Below are positions 1 through 58,876 of a DNA stretch of 64,000 nt, piece by piece (the first letter of the stretch is position 1; each line of letters begins with the position of its first letter). This stretch comes from Lingula anatina (Eukaryota > Brachiopoda > Lingulata > Lingulida > Lingulidae), in contig NW_019775469.1 of assembly GCF_001039355.2 (NCBI RefSeq), forward strand, positions 463,309-527,308. The letters run 5' to 3'. The notes below the pieces were generated by a model, which worked only from the letters and a program-made list of their open reading frames with translations, did no database searches and was not told the DNA's origin. The position numbers and the translations under genes are program-made.

Positions 1-33
1 TGATTTACAACCATTATTATTATTAAATTACAG

Positions 34-815
34 CACACCTGCAGTCCCCACCACCCCAAAAGTGCGTTATTATGTCAAAGAGTATGGTGACAATCAAAGC
101 AGGTAAATATTTTCTAGTGATGGCTCTTTATTTTAATGAAGTCCTAAATTCATATTAACCACAACAGATATATTTCATATCTCATTTTGGAATTTAATTG
201 ATTAGAAAAATTTGCCTATGAACATTTCACATCTGCAGCAGTGCTGCTTTAAGAAACAGTTGACCCATTACAGTTTTTGTTGTCATTATATTCCTATATA
301 TTCCATTTTCACAGCAGCAGTCGAAGCACAAGAAAGTCTCACAGGACAGTAGTATCAGACATTGAGAATGAGGTAAGTAACGTGAAGGAGAGAAATTATG
401 TTTAGAAGAACTGAAAACATAGTGCACGGTTTACTAAATGCAGTTATAAGGGTTAGACATTGCATACCTACATTTGCTTATGATATGATATGTAATATGA
501 TTAATGACACACTAAGCTATGGTATGCTATTATATAATAATGTAATGCAACTAGTAAGAATATATTAAAGCAGATTTTAAAAATATTCTTCATGATTGAT
601 GTAAGATAAGATAAGTTAGAATCATATGTTTTAGGTTGGTCAGAGAGTAACTATGTGGGTTTTTTTTAATTTCACAGTATGACAGTGAGCTGGAGGATTC
701 ACTCCGAGAGGCCACAAGATCAGCGAGAAAATTAAAAAAGATCACAGGAAAAATGCGAGGAGATGTCAAGGATGACCTCTCAAGGTCACTTAGATACAGC
801 ACTTTGCTTGCCTGA
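34..815 (+). CDS. C-terminal exons of an unidentified gene (5' end outside window; AKNA-like tail possible)
   Basis: Three phase-consistent exons, 34-102, 315-372 and 678-815, each bounded by AG/GT, end in TGA at 813-815. The visible 88 residues begin TPAVPTTPKVRYYVKEYGDN, pass through a Ser/Arg-rich stretch (SSSRSTRKSHR) and an acidic patch (VVSDIENEYDSELEDS), and end in a basic, probably helical tail (REATRSARKLKKITGKMR, then SRSLRYSTLLA). A polyA signal AATAAA lies at 940-945. The last helix, with its A..A..K..T.RM-type spacing and DLSRS motif, faintly recalls the C-terminus of the centrosomal/AT-hook protein AKNA. That is only a resemblance recalled from memory and no domain is complete here. 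I am confident these are real coding exons and unsure of the identity. Confidence 0.6.
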
Positions 816-3025
816 GACTAATTATTTTGAGTAGTATAATACTAAGTTGCTCATGAAAATAATTTCAATCTCATGTATGTGTTTTTATCTTATTCAGAAT
901 TTTTGTAAGGAATATTAAATTGAGCATTGTTTAGGGGTAAATAAAGTAAAATACGAGCACTTTAATTGCGACAAATTGTAAAGAAATTACCTTAGGGGTG
1001 TTGTACGTATCCACAGTGTCAAATAATAGTTTTCACATTAAATAAAAATCAGCATTTTACATAGATGTCATAGTATTTTATATGGCTGTCTTAGATGTGA
1101 TATTTTGCATTCAGATACCCCAAGACGAGTTGAGAGATGTTAGCCAGCTTTTTACAAATTGTTGAGTAAATATTTGCTATTGGTAGGAATTTTTAAACAA
1201 AATTAATATATGTTCATGTTACAACTTACAAGAAGGGTGGATAAATTGTTAAGGGAATTGCCCATTTAAGTATTATTTGTAGTTCTGGGGCAGTCAAGGA
1301 TACAGCAGTGTAGTTTTTCAACATACAGTAATGCTACTAACATTACCCCTGCTTTAGCCATTTGATTGTTCACTGTCAAAGAATTGTGAAACATCTTTAC
1401 AATGTTTCCAGTTTAGCTCCTTTGTAAAGCCTGTCTGATAATCACATTTTATTGTATTTTGTATTAATTTACATCGGGTATTTAACAGACTTAAAACTTA
1501 CACAAGTTGCATTGTATGTTTGTGTTTTTAACATTGTTTGATTTCTTCGAAAATTTGCTGTCATTCAGTACAAGTAATCACATTTGTAATATTTGTTCAT
1601 CATTGTTTAAAATGTTTCCTTTTTTATGAGACATTACAGTTATATAATTGTTTTGTAAACTGATAGGCCAGTTTAATTAAAGAACCATATAATCTTTTTG
1701 AAGAGATAACTAAATCAAATCAAATCATGATGCCCTGCAAGCATGTCATACTGTTCACAAGCAATTTTATTTGGTTGTTAAGAAAAACCTAAGCCTTTTG
1801 TGAACAGATCTTTATGATGAAGTACCTTTTATAAGATGTACGTAGTATTTATTTTAAAATTTCAGTTTAAAAAAAATGAGTTTAGAAGTGTGTAAAAATT
1901 GGCTTATCACTGTTGTACAGTATCAAGAAGTCTGTGCCTTGTATAAGAACTTGCCTGAAATATTTAAAATGATGTGAATTAATACAGTAACTGTACTCCA
2001 CATTAAAAAAAGTATGGTCACAATGAAAGTATTTTTCTCAAATATGTTTAGTATTCAAACATGATGAGAAATGATGTATTTTTATAAAAATGTATTAAAT
2101 AGTGCCTTGCAAAATTCATTGGACAGCATGTTAGTTATCATGTTGATTATTTTAGTTTGCCCAGTCTTTCCCTGATAAAAGCTCATACATACATACTGGG
2201 AACTGAAAGGATAATTTTCAAAAAAAAAAAAAAAAAAGAAAAACAACAAAGTAACATATAGCGCGTTTAAGGCTACAGTATTGGAGTGTAGAACAGAGAA
2301 ATAAGACAAATTTTAGACTATAAGATTCCTTTTTCCCTTCGAAACTAGCACAGCGACAACATCATGAAACGTACGTAGGCTGTACCTCAAAAGTCTGCGA
2401 AAACATCATTAAAACGAAATTATAGCATAAATATAGGAAATTGAATTTCGTAATGAAGATATTTGGTATGTATTTTACAATGAAAAGTACTTATATCTAA
2501 TTTTTTGTTTAGGTTTAATTGCAAGACCCTGTGGTCTTTTTAAGTGCATTTGAAAAAAAAAACTCCTCCCCACCAGACTGATATGACCGTCTTTCATTGA
2601 TATGAGCAAAAGCTGTGCAGGCAGGCTCAATGTATAGGCATATTACATAACAAATCGCCCTTTTAACAAAACTATGTCCGGGGTACGGAGGCGTATTAAA
2701 CTTTATTTTGAAGTGCTTGTGCAACAAAAGAAAGACGCAAAAAAGTTTTAACCGTAATTGGTCAAACACTGTCAAGAGAGAAAGAATAATTACGTCCGCC
2801 TTAATATAAGCCCACTCACTCTCTTTCTATGTGTATATATTGATCTATATTGGGTTCAAGATTTAACTAAACTAGGTCATATATGCTTCTCTTTCAAACA
2901 ATATAAAATAAACAGAGGGTACGCCGAGACTAGACGGACTGCATAGTCGGCTACCACACCACGTACGGTATACCGTTAAATCTACTTTGCAGCCGACTTT
3001 GAGAACAAGACTTTGAACAGAAACA
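816..3025. other. Intergenic stretch between the first gene and the K2P channel gene
   Basis: AT-rich sequence of about 2.2 kb. It contains the AATAAA polyA signal (940-945) of the upstream gene, a poly-A run near 2220-2237, and the presumed 5' UTR and promoter of the channel gene just before 3026. Small reading frames here lack splice context and codon character, and I see no gene. Confidence 0.6.
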
Positions 3026-5119
3026 ATGAGGATTGGACCCCTTGTCTATAAATTCTTCTCGTCACCTTTTGGGTTGTTCCTCCTGCTGACAATCTATGCT
3101 TTGCTGGGCGCAGCAGTCTTCAGTGCCTTGGAGGAGGAATGGTCTTTTGAAACTGGCTTAGCTTTTTGTGGGACAGTTTTCACCACCATTGGTAAGTAAT
3201 GAACTAACCAAGTCAGAAATAAAGTTTTGTTTTTAATCTTCTATTTCCTACAGCCATATTAATGATTTTGTATCAATATTCCCCCCAAACCATGCCTAGC
3301 TCACGGAGCTCACACACCCTGGGGTTCATCGCCCCCCCCCTCCCATTTTTGTTCTTTTTTAAGCTAGCCCGGCTAACCTACAGGCAATTATTAGCACGCT
3401 TTTGCCCCCCCCCCCCTCCCCGAACCCCATTTCCAAATACGCTGGAAATCAGGGTACCAGCGCACTAACCAGTTTTAAATTTTTATTGACAACTGCAGTA
3501 ATCTCTTTTGGTCTGCTTGTACGCAAATGCTTCTCTTCATACAGCATAATGGTCTTTTCATCTTATCACTATGCTTTACAACAACTGCGTAGCAATCTTA
3601 TATAATAATTCGGTCGTGATTTAAGAACTTCTACTATTATCCATCTGGTTTATATTTAATCTTATCCCCAACAGAAGTCGTGGGCTCTATTCCCATAGGT
3701 TTTAGATCGATCTATCCCCGCGGGGAGTCTCACTAGATTACTTTCAGATAATCCGACTTAAATGTCCGTCCCGCCTACTACAACCTGTAAGGAGGTAATT
3801 AACTTCCGTGTTCGCCCGGCTGACAGCTATTTAGCGTGAACCCCCAGGGAGTTAGGTCGATCTAAAGTAGGTCGATCTAATCTATGGAAATGGGGTGCTA
3901 GAAAACCACCAAGTTTTTCACTCTGGGCACTATTGGGTGACCATGACCTACATAATAACTTACCAAGATCTATTATACCTAACACAAGCTATCCGTTTCT
4001 GTCCATCAACCCTAACTTTGAGATTACTGATGATAACCTGTTGCTAGCACCAGTTACCATTCATTATTTACCACAAGGATTATCGAAATATTTGGAAACT
4101 GGAATAAGTCACCCAAACGCATTAATGGGTTTGTTTTGTGGGAAAAAAAAAGAAAAAAAAGATCGCGCCCATCCCCTTGTTAATGTAACACTTTTTATAC
4201 ACCATTGTTTTTTACCCTCTACCAGGGCCATCGATTCATTTTTCACTAGTTATTATAAATATGCCCGTGGCTTAGTCTATACATATTTATGTAAAGAATT
4301 ACCATCGCCAATCCCGTGTGTGGTAAAAAGCATGTATTTATTTTCATTAATTTTTTCCTATTCGATGTGCATTTTGTACTAGTTAAACCATAGTTGTTGT
4401 AAAAATGTACAGGTAACAAAATAAATAAGTAAACTGCACGTAAAAGCATATAATTCCTTTCAGGATACGGACACCTCACTTCCCAGACAGTAGCAGGGAA
4501 AGTCTTAACCTGCTTGTACTCAGTGATAGGGATTCCACTATGTTTCATGACGCTAGTCGGATTCGGCGACCTTCTCCACAGGGGTGTCAAGTATTTATTA
4601 AGACTTCTCCGTCGTCTTTGCCGTGCAGGATGCCGTGGGGGATCAGCCAGAGACGTCGAGGCGACCGCCCTGCCTGTTGTTGGAGACGACTCCGAGGTGC
4701 CGCAGTCCGAGGCAGAGGGTCGTTCCTCGGGCCCCGCTGTTATTGATGCCGAGAGTGTCGATGTGAAAGAGGCGGGACACGGAAGAGAAAGGCAGCTTGA
4801 AACAAGAAATGACCCCGACTGCAACGTTTGTCTTGTTTTCACCGTTACGCTGGCATGCTTACTTGTTTATGTTTTAATTGGAGCGGCCGCTGCAACCGCG
4901 GCGGAGATTTGGTCATTTAGTGATTCTGTTTATTTTATCGTTACTTCTCTTTTCACCATTGGGTTCGGAGACTTACTTCCAGAACATCCTACCCATTCTA
5001 TAGGCGCGTTAAGTGCGATTTACATATTTGTGGGTTTGATTCTAATGTCTTCGAATGTTCACGCCGGGATAAGTGTTGCGAGGGTTTTTAAAGCTAAGAT
5101 CAAGGGGTGCTTAATGTAA
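3026..5119 (+). CDS. Two-pore-domain (K2P/TWIK-type) potassium channel, short extracellular cap
   Basis: Two exons, 3026-3191 and 4464-5119, join in phase 1 to give 273 residues. The protein is a plasma-membrane potassium leak channel by family. It shows M1 (about residues 13-33), the first pore with filter TIGYG (54-58), M2 (about 65-90), an Arg-rich then acidic cytoplasmic linker (95-175), M3 (about 177-199), the second pore with filter TIGFG (220-224), and M4 followed by a very short C-tail. The intron interrupts the first-pore Gly codon, immediately before YG, a position often used in K2P genes. The M1-P1 loop is unusual: from ALEEEWSFETGLAF it runs straight into the pore helix, lacking the roughly 50-60 residues that form the helical cap in canonical K2Ps. 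The start ATG at 3026 precedes M1 by about a dozen residues, which is normal. A polyA signal AATAAA is at 5165-5170. The subfamily cannot be assigned from what is visible. Confidence 0.9.
3686..3896. mobile_element. MITE-like inverted-repeat element, copy 1 (in K2P intron)
   Basis: A ~211 bp block with imperfect terminal inverted repeats. The left end reads CCCATAGGTTTTAGATCGAT and the right end, reverse-complemented, reads CCATAGATTAGATCGACC. The core contains the palindrome CCCCGCGGGG near the left end and a doubled AGGTCGATCTAA motif near the right end. By eye it differs from the copy at 19611-19820 at only about seven positions, while flanking DNA is unrelated, so these are two insertions of one short non-coding element. 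It is markedly GC-richer than the surrounding intron. I could not define a target-site duplication, so the superfamily is unassigned. Confidence 0.75.
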
Positions 5120-6110
5120 ACCTTCATTGGACTGCGTTAGATCTTTGATTAAAATGCGATCAGTAATAAAATATCATAGTAAAAATGCCATCATATCGTT
5201 GAACATATATTAGATCATGTAGTCCTTTTGTACAATTTTTATCTGACATTTATCTCGACATTTTATGTATATCACACTGCAGGTTCAGATCCTTAAGTCA
5301 ATTTGTAGACAAATTTATATGTCAAAAAATTAGAAAAAATTTGTATAAATTTATTGTCATGTTTCATACACGTAGTAATTGCATTTTTATATATATTACA
5401 CTTAGTAATAAAGATTACCACAAGTCATTTGTTGGTACAGGTCTTTTAGATTATAATGATCTTAAATTCATTAATTTCAATTCGACTTTTTGATGTCTGT
5501 TCCAAAATATGCCCAAAATTTTACATATCTGAAAATATCTGAAAACTTGAACATAATCAATATCCAGATATCTCATCTGAAAAGAACATTAAAAATTAAT
5601 AGGTGGATTTGAAAATTTTGTTTATAATTTTTCTGTCCCCAGTTTAACTTCATAGCCAAGTTCTTGCCACACAACTGTGTTATAACTAGATTGGACTGAT
5701 AGCACCACTTAGAAAGTTTTATGTCAGGGGCGGATTTAGGCCGTCTTCTGGGTCTTCCGGAAGACGGTCATATTTTTAAGTTTACATTGACGGGTATCTA
5801 ATGTTTTCTGTCGGAAGACGGTCAAAAATGGAGGATGGATTAACAAAGATAATTTAGAAGACTGTCAGAAAATATCTCTGGATCCGCCCCTGTATGTCTT
5901 GGTTCTTTTGATCTCTGGGTATGCATGAGAACCTGAAACCAGTAAGACATTTCAGTATAGCCTGCAATTAACTTGTACATCCATGAAGTGATCATCAGAA
6001 TTCTTTCAAAGGATCATTAGAGATCTTTAAAACGGACCAAAGAGGTGTGCCTGTAGCCTGTAGGTTTCAGGGCTGATTCTTAAAGATCTTCTTTAAATCG
6101 TAAGAAAGTC
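5120..6110. other. Convergent intergenic region between K2P gene and TSEN15
   Basis: About 1 kb where the plus-strand K2P gene and the minus-strand TSEN15 gene end tail to tail. It holds the K2P polyA signal (AATAAA, 5165-5170), a TTTATT at 5349-5354 that would read AATAAA on the minus strand, and the hAT-like MITE at 5725-5892. No coding sequence is seen. Confidence 0.6.
5725..5892. mobile_element. hAT-like MITE with CAGGGGCGGAT termini
   Basis: A 168 bp element begins CAGGGGCGGATTTAG and ends CTGGATCCGCCCCTG, giving terminal inverted repeats built on CAGGGGCGGAT, a terminus typical of non-autonomous hAT elements in animals. Both flanks carry TATGT (5720-5724 and 5893-5897), a likely remnant of the target-site duplication, although hAT duplications are normally 8 bp. 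The interior contains internal inverted motifs (GTCTTCCGGAAGAC) and no reading frame. Confidence 0.75.
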
Positions 6111-8121
6111 TCAGCTTTTTTTCATCTTGATAAATTTGTGTGCTTTTCTCTGTGCAGCCTTCCTCTTGCCTCGTAAAGTTTTCTTTGCCTGGAGCTGCTC
6201 AGGAGGGTCTGGTGGCACTAGACCATCTGTTATTTTATAGTACAGGATGGTAGAATCACTGGCAACAATGGCTAAGGTCAGACTGTAAAAAGGAATAACA
6301 GACTATATAAAGTATGTTTTTTATTACATAATTTTTTCAGAAAAATGAGGCTGCAATCCTGCATATATGTGTCAAACATTTCTTCACAATCTGATCAAAG
6401 AAAAAATAAAAAAGGTTGCTGAGATTTCAAAAGCAACTAAATAAAATGCTTTTGTGTTTCAATTTATCTTTTCTATTCAAATATATGACACATTTCTACT
6501 ACATGCCATTTTCCTATGCACCAGTGAAACAACACAAACAGAAACCTGAAATTCAAGAAATGAAAATCTCAAAGACTAAAACAGTATTTGAGTATAATCC
6601 TTGTTCATACCTTGGGCATTCCACAGATGGATGCTTGATATGATCAATGTACTGCTTCATCTGTGCTATGTTAAGCTCAGCATCATTTCCAATAGGTAAC
6701 ATCAGGTGGGCTTGACCATCTCTCTCAGACTCCTGGGCAGTAAGGAATATCATCTTTAGTTCACTGCATGGATGGAGAGAAACTTTGGCCCATTGCTTGG
6801 CTGAAAATAAATGACAGTATACCTCTAGTTACATTATCATGCATAAAAAGACGTGTAGCAGGGCATTGTGGGATATTTTTTGGTACTTTTTTAATATTTA
6901 GTTTTCTTCAAATATAATGAAAATCTGGTGAAAAAGGAAATATGCTAAATTAATGAAACAAATATCAATTACAGATAACACTGAAATATGAATTATTTTC
7001 TTTCTCTGTACCAAATAATATTTAATTATTTGTGCAAGTAAAACTTGCTTGTGAGAACCTATGATAGCCAGGGCACGTTTTTTTGGGTAGGACAATAATT
7101 CGCAATACATCGCAATAAACTAGAAAAAATGGGTCCAGTTGCAAATAAATATTGGTAACAGTCATTCCCAACAAAATAGGATTATATAAAAGCAAAATAT
7201 ATTATTGGGTAATTAATATTGTTGATACCAGATAACAAATCAGCAGAACTTGCTTGTAAGTTGGGTGAGCTGTCATATCAGCAAGTGGCTATTCTTGACT
7301 GGTATTATTGCCAGAAAGAGCCACTCACCAATGTGGCAGCTGACCTGACGATTAACAAGTAATACATTTCACTTTCATATTACCCACTTCCTATGTTTAC
7401 TTGTGACTGGACTTGTTTTTTATAGTGTGTTGCACTGTATTGCACATTGCATTATGGTCATACCACTTTTTGTCCTATGAACTCAAAGGTTGTTTCAAAC
7501 TACCTTCACACAAATCAAGATACACCAGCATTGCTTGCAAGGCTTGATCAGAATTGTTGAAACCATGCGACATCATCTCCTTATACTGAAATGAAAAATA
7601 CAATAGTATTTTGCAGGTGCAAAATTGATAGGTCAACAACGTCAAATCATAAATAAGACAATAAATAATAGCACATAAATAGCATGGAGCAGAGAACATG
7701 TGCACAGGATCATGCTTTTGGCACAAAGTTTGAAAAACTGGATCTTTATTCTGTTGGGAACCTTGAATGTCTTGCTCGATCCTCGTTTTAATTTTTATTT
7801 AGAATTTTGTGACCTCAATTATTTAACTTTTATTTTTTTAATTAAAATGAAATCAAAACAACATACTGGGTACCTTGGGATTTAAAAGGAGACTTCATTG
7901 AACTTCTTTTAAATGCTTACCGATTTTTACCAATTTTTGCCAAATGGCAGGCTTTTATGAAGATAATTAGTCGTTTAACTTTAATGAGGTAAGATTCAAC
8001 CAGACCTAGCGTGTAGCAAAATATCACGTTATCTTGTTATAAAGAAAAATACGTTTTTGCTCACCTTTGGATGCGAAAGGAGCCAGTTTGCTTCACCTGC
8101 TGCGACACCAACATCCCCCAT
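6111..8121 (-). CDS. TSEN15: tRNA-splicing endonuclease subunit SEN15 (TSEN15)
   Basis: Four minus-strand exons, 8065-8121, 7504-7585, 6611-6800 and 6111-6282, join in phase to give 166 residues ending at TGA 6111-6113. TSEN15 is a structural, non-catalytic subunit of the nuclear heterotetramer that cuts introns from precursor tRNAs; it pairs with the SEN34 subunit. The family signature is visible: HPKYKEMMSHGFNNSDQA, then VYLDLCE, KQWAKVSLHPCSELKMIFLT, and the closing beta-strand region LTLAIVASDSTILYYKITDG followed by PPDP. Human TSEN15 is similar in length (about 171 residues). The N-terminal part before HPK is short here (MGDVGVAAGEANWLLS), while the C-terminus carries a Lys/Arg-rich extension ending FIKMKKS. 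The gene is divergent from CCDC180, with 629 bp between the start codons. Confidence 0.88.
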
Positions 8122-8231
8122 CACTACACGACAGTAAAAATTACAGTGCCGATCCAAAATATTAAGCTACATGTTTCGCGTTACGACGATTATCACGATC
8201 ACTTCTTCTCAAGTTGGTCTTAACACAGGAG

Positions 8232-8243
8232 GCTGCCATCTTG
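8232..8243 (-). promoter_or_regulatory. Putative YY1 site near TSEN15 start
   Basis: GCTGCCATCTTG on the plus strand reads CAAGATGGCAGC on the minus strand, close to the YY1 consensus AAnATGGCGGC. It lies 111 bp upstream of the TSEN15 ATG and points in the TSEN15 direction. YY1 sites of this orientation are common just around transcription starts. This is motif evidence only. Confidence 0.4.
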
Positions 8244-8483
8244 AAAACCAAGTCATTTGCAATCAATATAAGATACAAACTTAGTAGAATAAAATAATAT
8301 AAAAATGCCTTTAAATATCATAAATAGATAATAATTATGAAAAGTATTAGTTGAAAAGTAAATCACTCTTTACAATACTAAAAAAGAATAAAAATTTATC
8401 AAATTTTAATAATTTATATCAAGCAGCTAATACCTGTCACGAAATCACGAAAAACAACGCGGGATTTGATGTATACGAGAACT

Positions 8484-8497
8484 GTTGCTTTGGGAAC
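8484..8497 (+). promoter_or_regulatory. RFX X-box in the CCDC180/TSEN15 intergenic promoter
   Basis: GTTGCTTTGGGAAC fits the X-box pattern RYYNYY-(1-3)-RRNRAC with a 2 bp spacer. It lies 254 bp before the CCDC180 ATG. RFX transcription factors bind X-boxes to switch on ciliary genes, and CCDC180 is a ciliary/axoneme-associated coiled-coil gene in other animals, so position and gene type agree. Binding itself is inferred. Confidence 0.55.
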
Positions 8498-8685
8498 GTT
8501 TAGAGGAGGGAATTCCAAAGTAGATCACGTAATATCACATTATTTTGGCGTAAAATTACTAGCAAAAGCTATTTTGTTAAACATTAAACAGGTTCGATTC
8601 GTGCAAGGCTTTAGAGAAATACTCTGTATAGTATAAATCCCTCAAAACCGATCCAAATACCAGGCGTAAACAAAGCTCCGCCATA

Positions 8686-8699
8686 TTGGATGTCTGCTG
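8686..8699 (+). promoter_or_regulatory. Putative YY1 site near CCDC180 start
   Basis: CTCCGCCATATTGG contains CCGCCATATT, a match to the YY1 pattern CCGCCATNTT. It lies 52 bp before the CCDC180 ATG and is probably in or near the 5' UTR. Only the motif and its position support this. Confidence 0.35.
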
Positions 8700-8750
8700 T
8701 CAGTCGGTTAGAGTATTATATTTATGATATGCGGTTAAATTGAAACGTGA

Positions 8751-57520
<48,770 letters not shown>

Positions 57521-57539
57521 AATGGGGCTCGATTTGTGT

Positions 57540-57578
<39 letters not shown>

Positions 57579-58061
57579 ATATATATATATTTTTTGCTTG
57601 AGATAAAATGCAATCAGTTTTGCATTTTTTTTTTCTTTTACAGAATCATTTTCAAGAAGTTAATATGTGACAAAAACTTTATTTTGTAAAATGTACCATG
57701 TTTGAAGAACTACTTTTTGCATTCCCAAAATTATTATTTGACTGCATTCTGGTTAAAAACAAGATTTTGCACACATTGACAAGGACTTAGTGAAACGTGA
57801 AATTCAAAGTGGAGAAATCTAGGTTTTATTTCATTTAATAGAATGTTAACTGTCACATTCTGTATAGGCATATTGCAAGCATGAATCAAAGACTTTTTTA
57901 CGTACATGTAAATATGGTCCAAGAATAGAGAGCCGTCCAAATTGTCTAAATTTATTTGGATTATTTTACAGTGTAAATGTAACTGTGATATATGTATTTT
58001 TTTCTTTTTGTTCACTTTATTATGCCGTCCATATTATTTTGAATTTTGTTTTCAAAATAAA
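57521..58061 (+). other. CCDC180 3' UTR with (TA)n repeat and polyA signal
   Basis: From the TAG at 57518-57520 to AATAAA at 58056-58061. A TA-dinucleotide repeat fills about 57542-57590 directly after the stop codon. The remainder is AT-rich with no other frame of note. The UTR extent is inferred from the first good polyA signal. Confidence 0.6.
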
Positions 58062-58319
58062 GATTAAGAGTTAACCCTGTGTTGTTTTTATGACATTGTA
58101 TCCCTTGTTGTTGTCATGTAAATGTATCATTATAATACATTTCCAGATGGAAGAGGGAGAAAAACCATAAAAAAACACGAACATGCATGAGTCAGAAGTT
58201 TAAAAAGAATATGAGCCCAATGGGCAGCCTGTGTAACTCTTTCAATAAAACGGTTACATGTTAGAACTTATGGTATTGGTGAAGGTTTATAAGCCCTTTC
58301 AAGCAACTTTTTTTCCCTT

Positions 58320-58610
58320 CTCAAATGTGCAGACTGTTTTGATGGGGTTTATATGTTGATTGCATTTTCTCAAGATCATCAGACTGAAGATGATCAAATA
58401 ATCTAACAAATGCCATGCTCAACAACTTTCAAAGGTTGGACAAATTTGGCACAGGCCTTTAGTTTTCCCCTTCTTTAGAATTGGTTTAACGATGGCAGAC
58501 TTGGAAAAAGTTTTGAAAGGTCCCATCTCCAAAATAAGAGTTGACAATACAAGCCAGAAGAGAGGTAATAGTTGGAGTCACCATAACGGCTAAAAAAATC
58601 ACTAGATATT
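58320..58610 (-). pseudogene. Decayed non-LTR retrotransposon reverse-transcriptase remnant
   Basis: Read on the minus strand, this stretch gives fragments resembling the fingers region of LINE-type reverse transcriptases: SLLACIVNSYFGDGTF, then after a one-base frameshift KSAIVKPILKKGK, then a degraded block after a stop (LLDYLIIF...). The order and spacing match the family pattern (S.L...GTFP..WK.A.V.P..KKG). It has at least one frameshift and one stop and is short, so it is a dead fragment. The call rests on a few motifs recognised by eye. Confidence 0.5.
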
Positions 58611-58876
58611 GTGACAAGAGGACATTTTTTTCATGGACTTTAATGAATGAATTTCATGACTTATTCAAATGAGGTTTTAAATTACTAACTCATTCCTTGA
58701 TCAAGAAACCACATAGGGAATGTATGCTTTCTTTCTAACTCCCAAAGATAAGAACCATTTGTAGGGGTGAAAAACCGGGTTGAAAAGCAATCTTGCAACT
58801 CTTTTATTTGTTCATTTCATAAAAATATACAAAGCAAATTATCATACTGCCAATTTAATTATAAAAGAGAGTTAAG

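Noticed and set aside
3933-4382. A 149-codon plus-strand frame in the K2P intron
   Set aside because: It lies wholly inside a well-supported intron, shows no domain and contains low-complexity Lys runs. Judged chance, though it is longer than most.
4246-4842. A 198-codon minus-strand frame overlapping K2P exon 2
   Set aside because: It is the antisense shadow of the GC-richer channel exon; the plus-strand protein is unambiguous.
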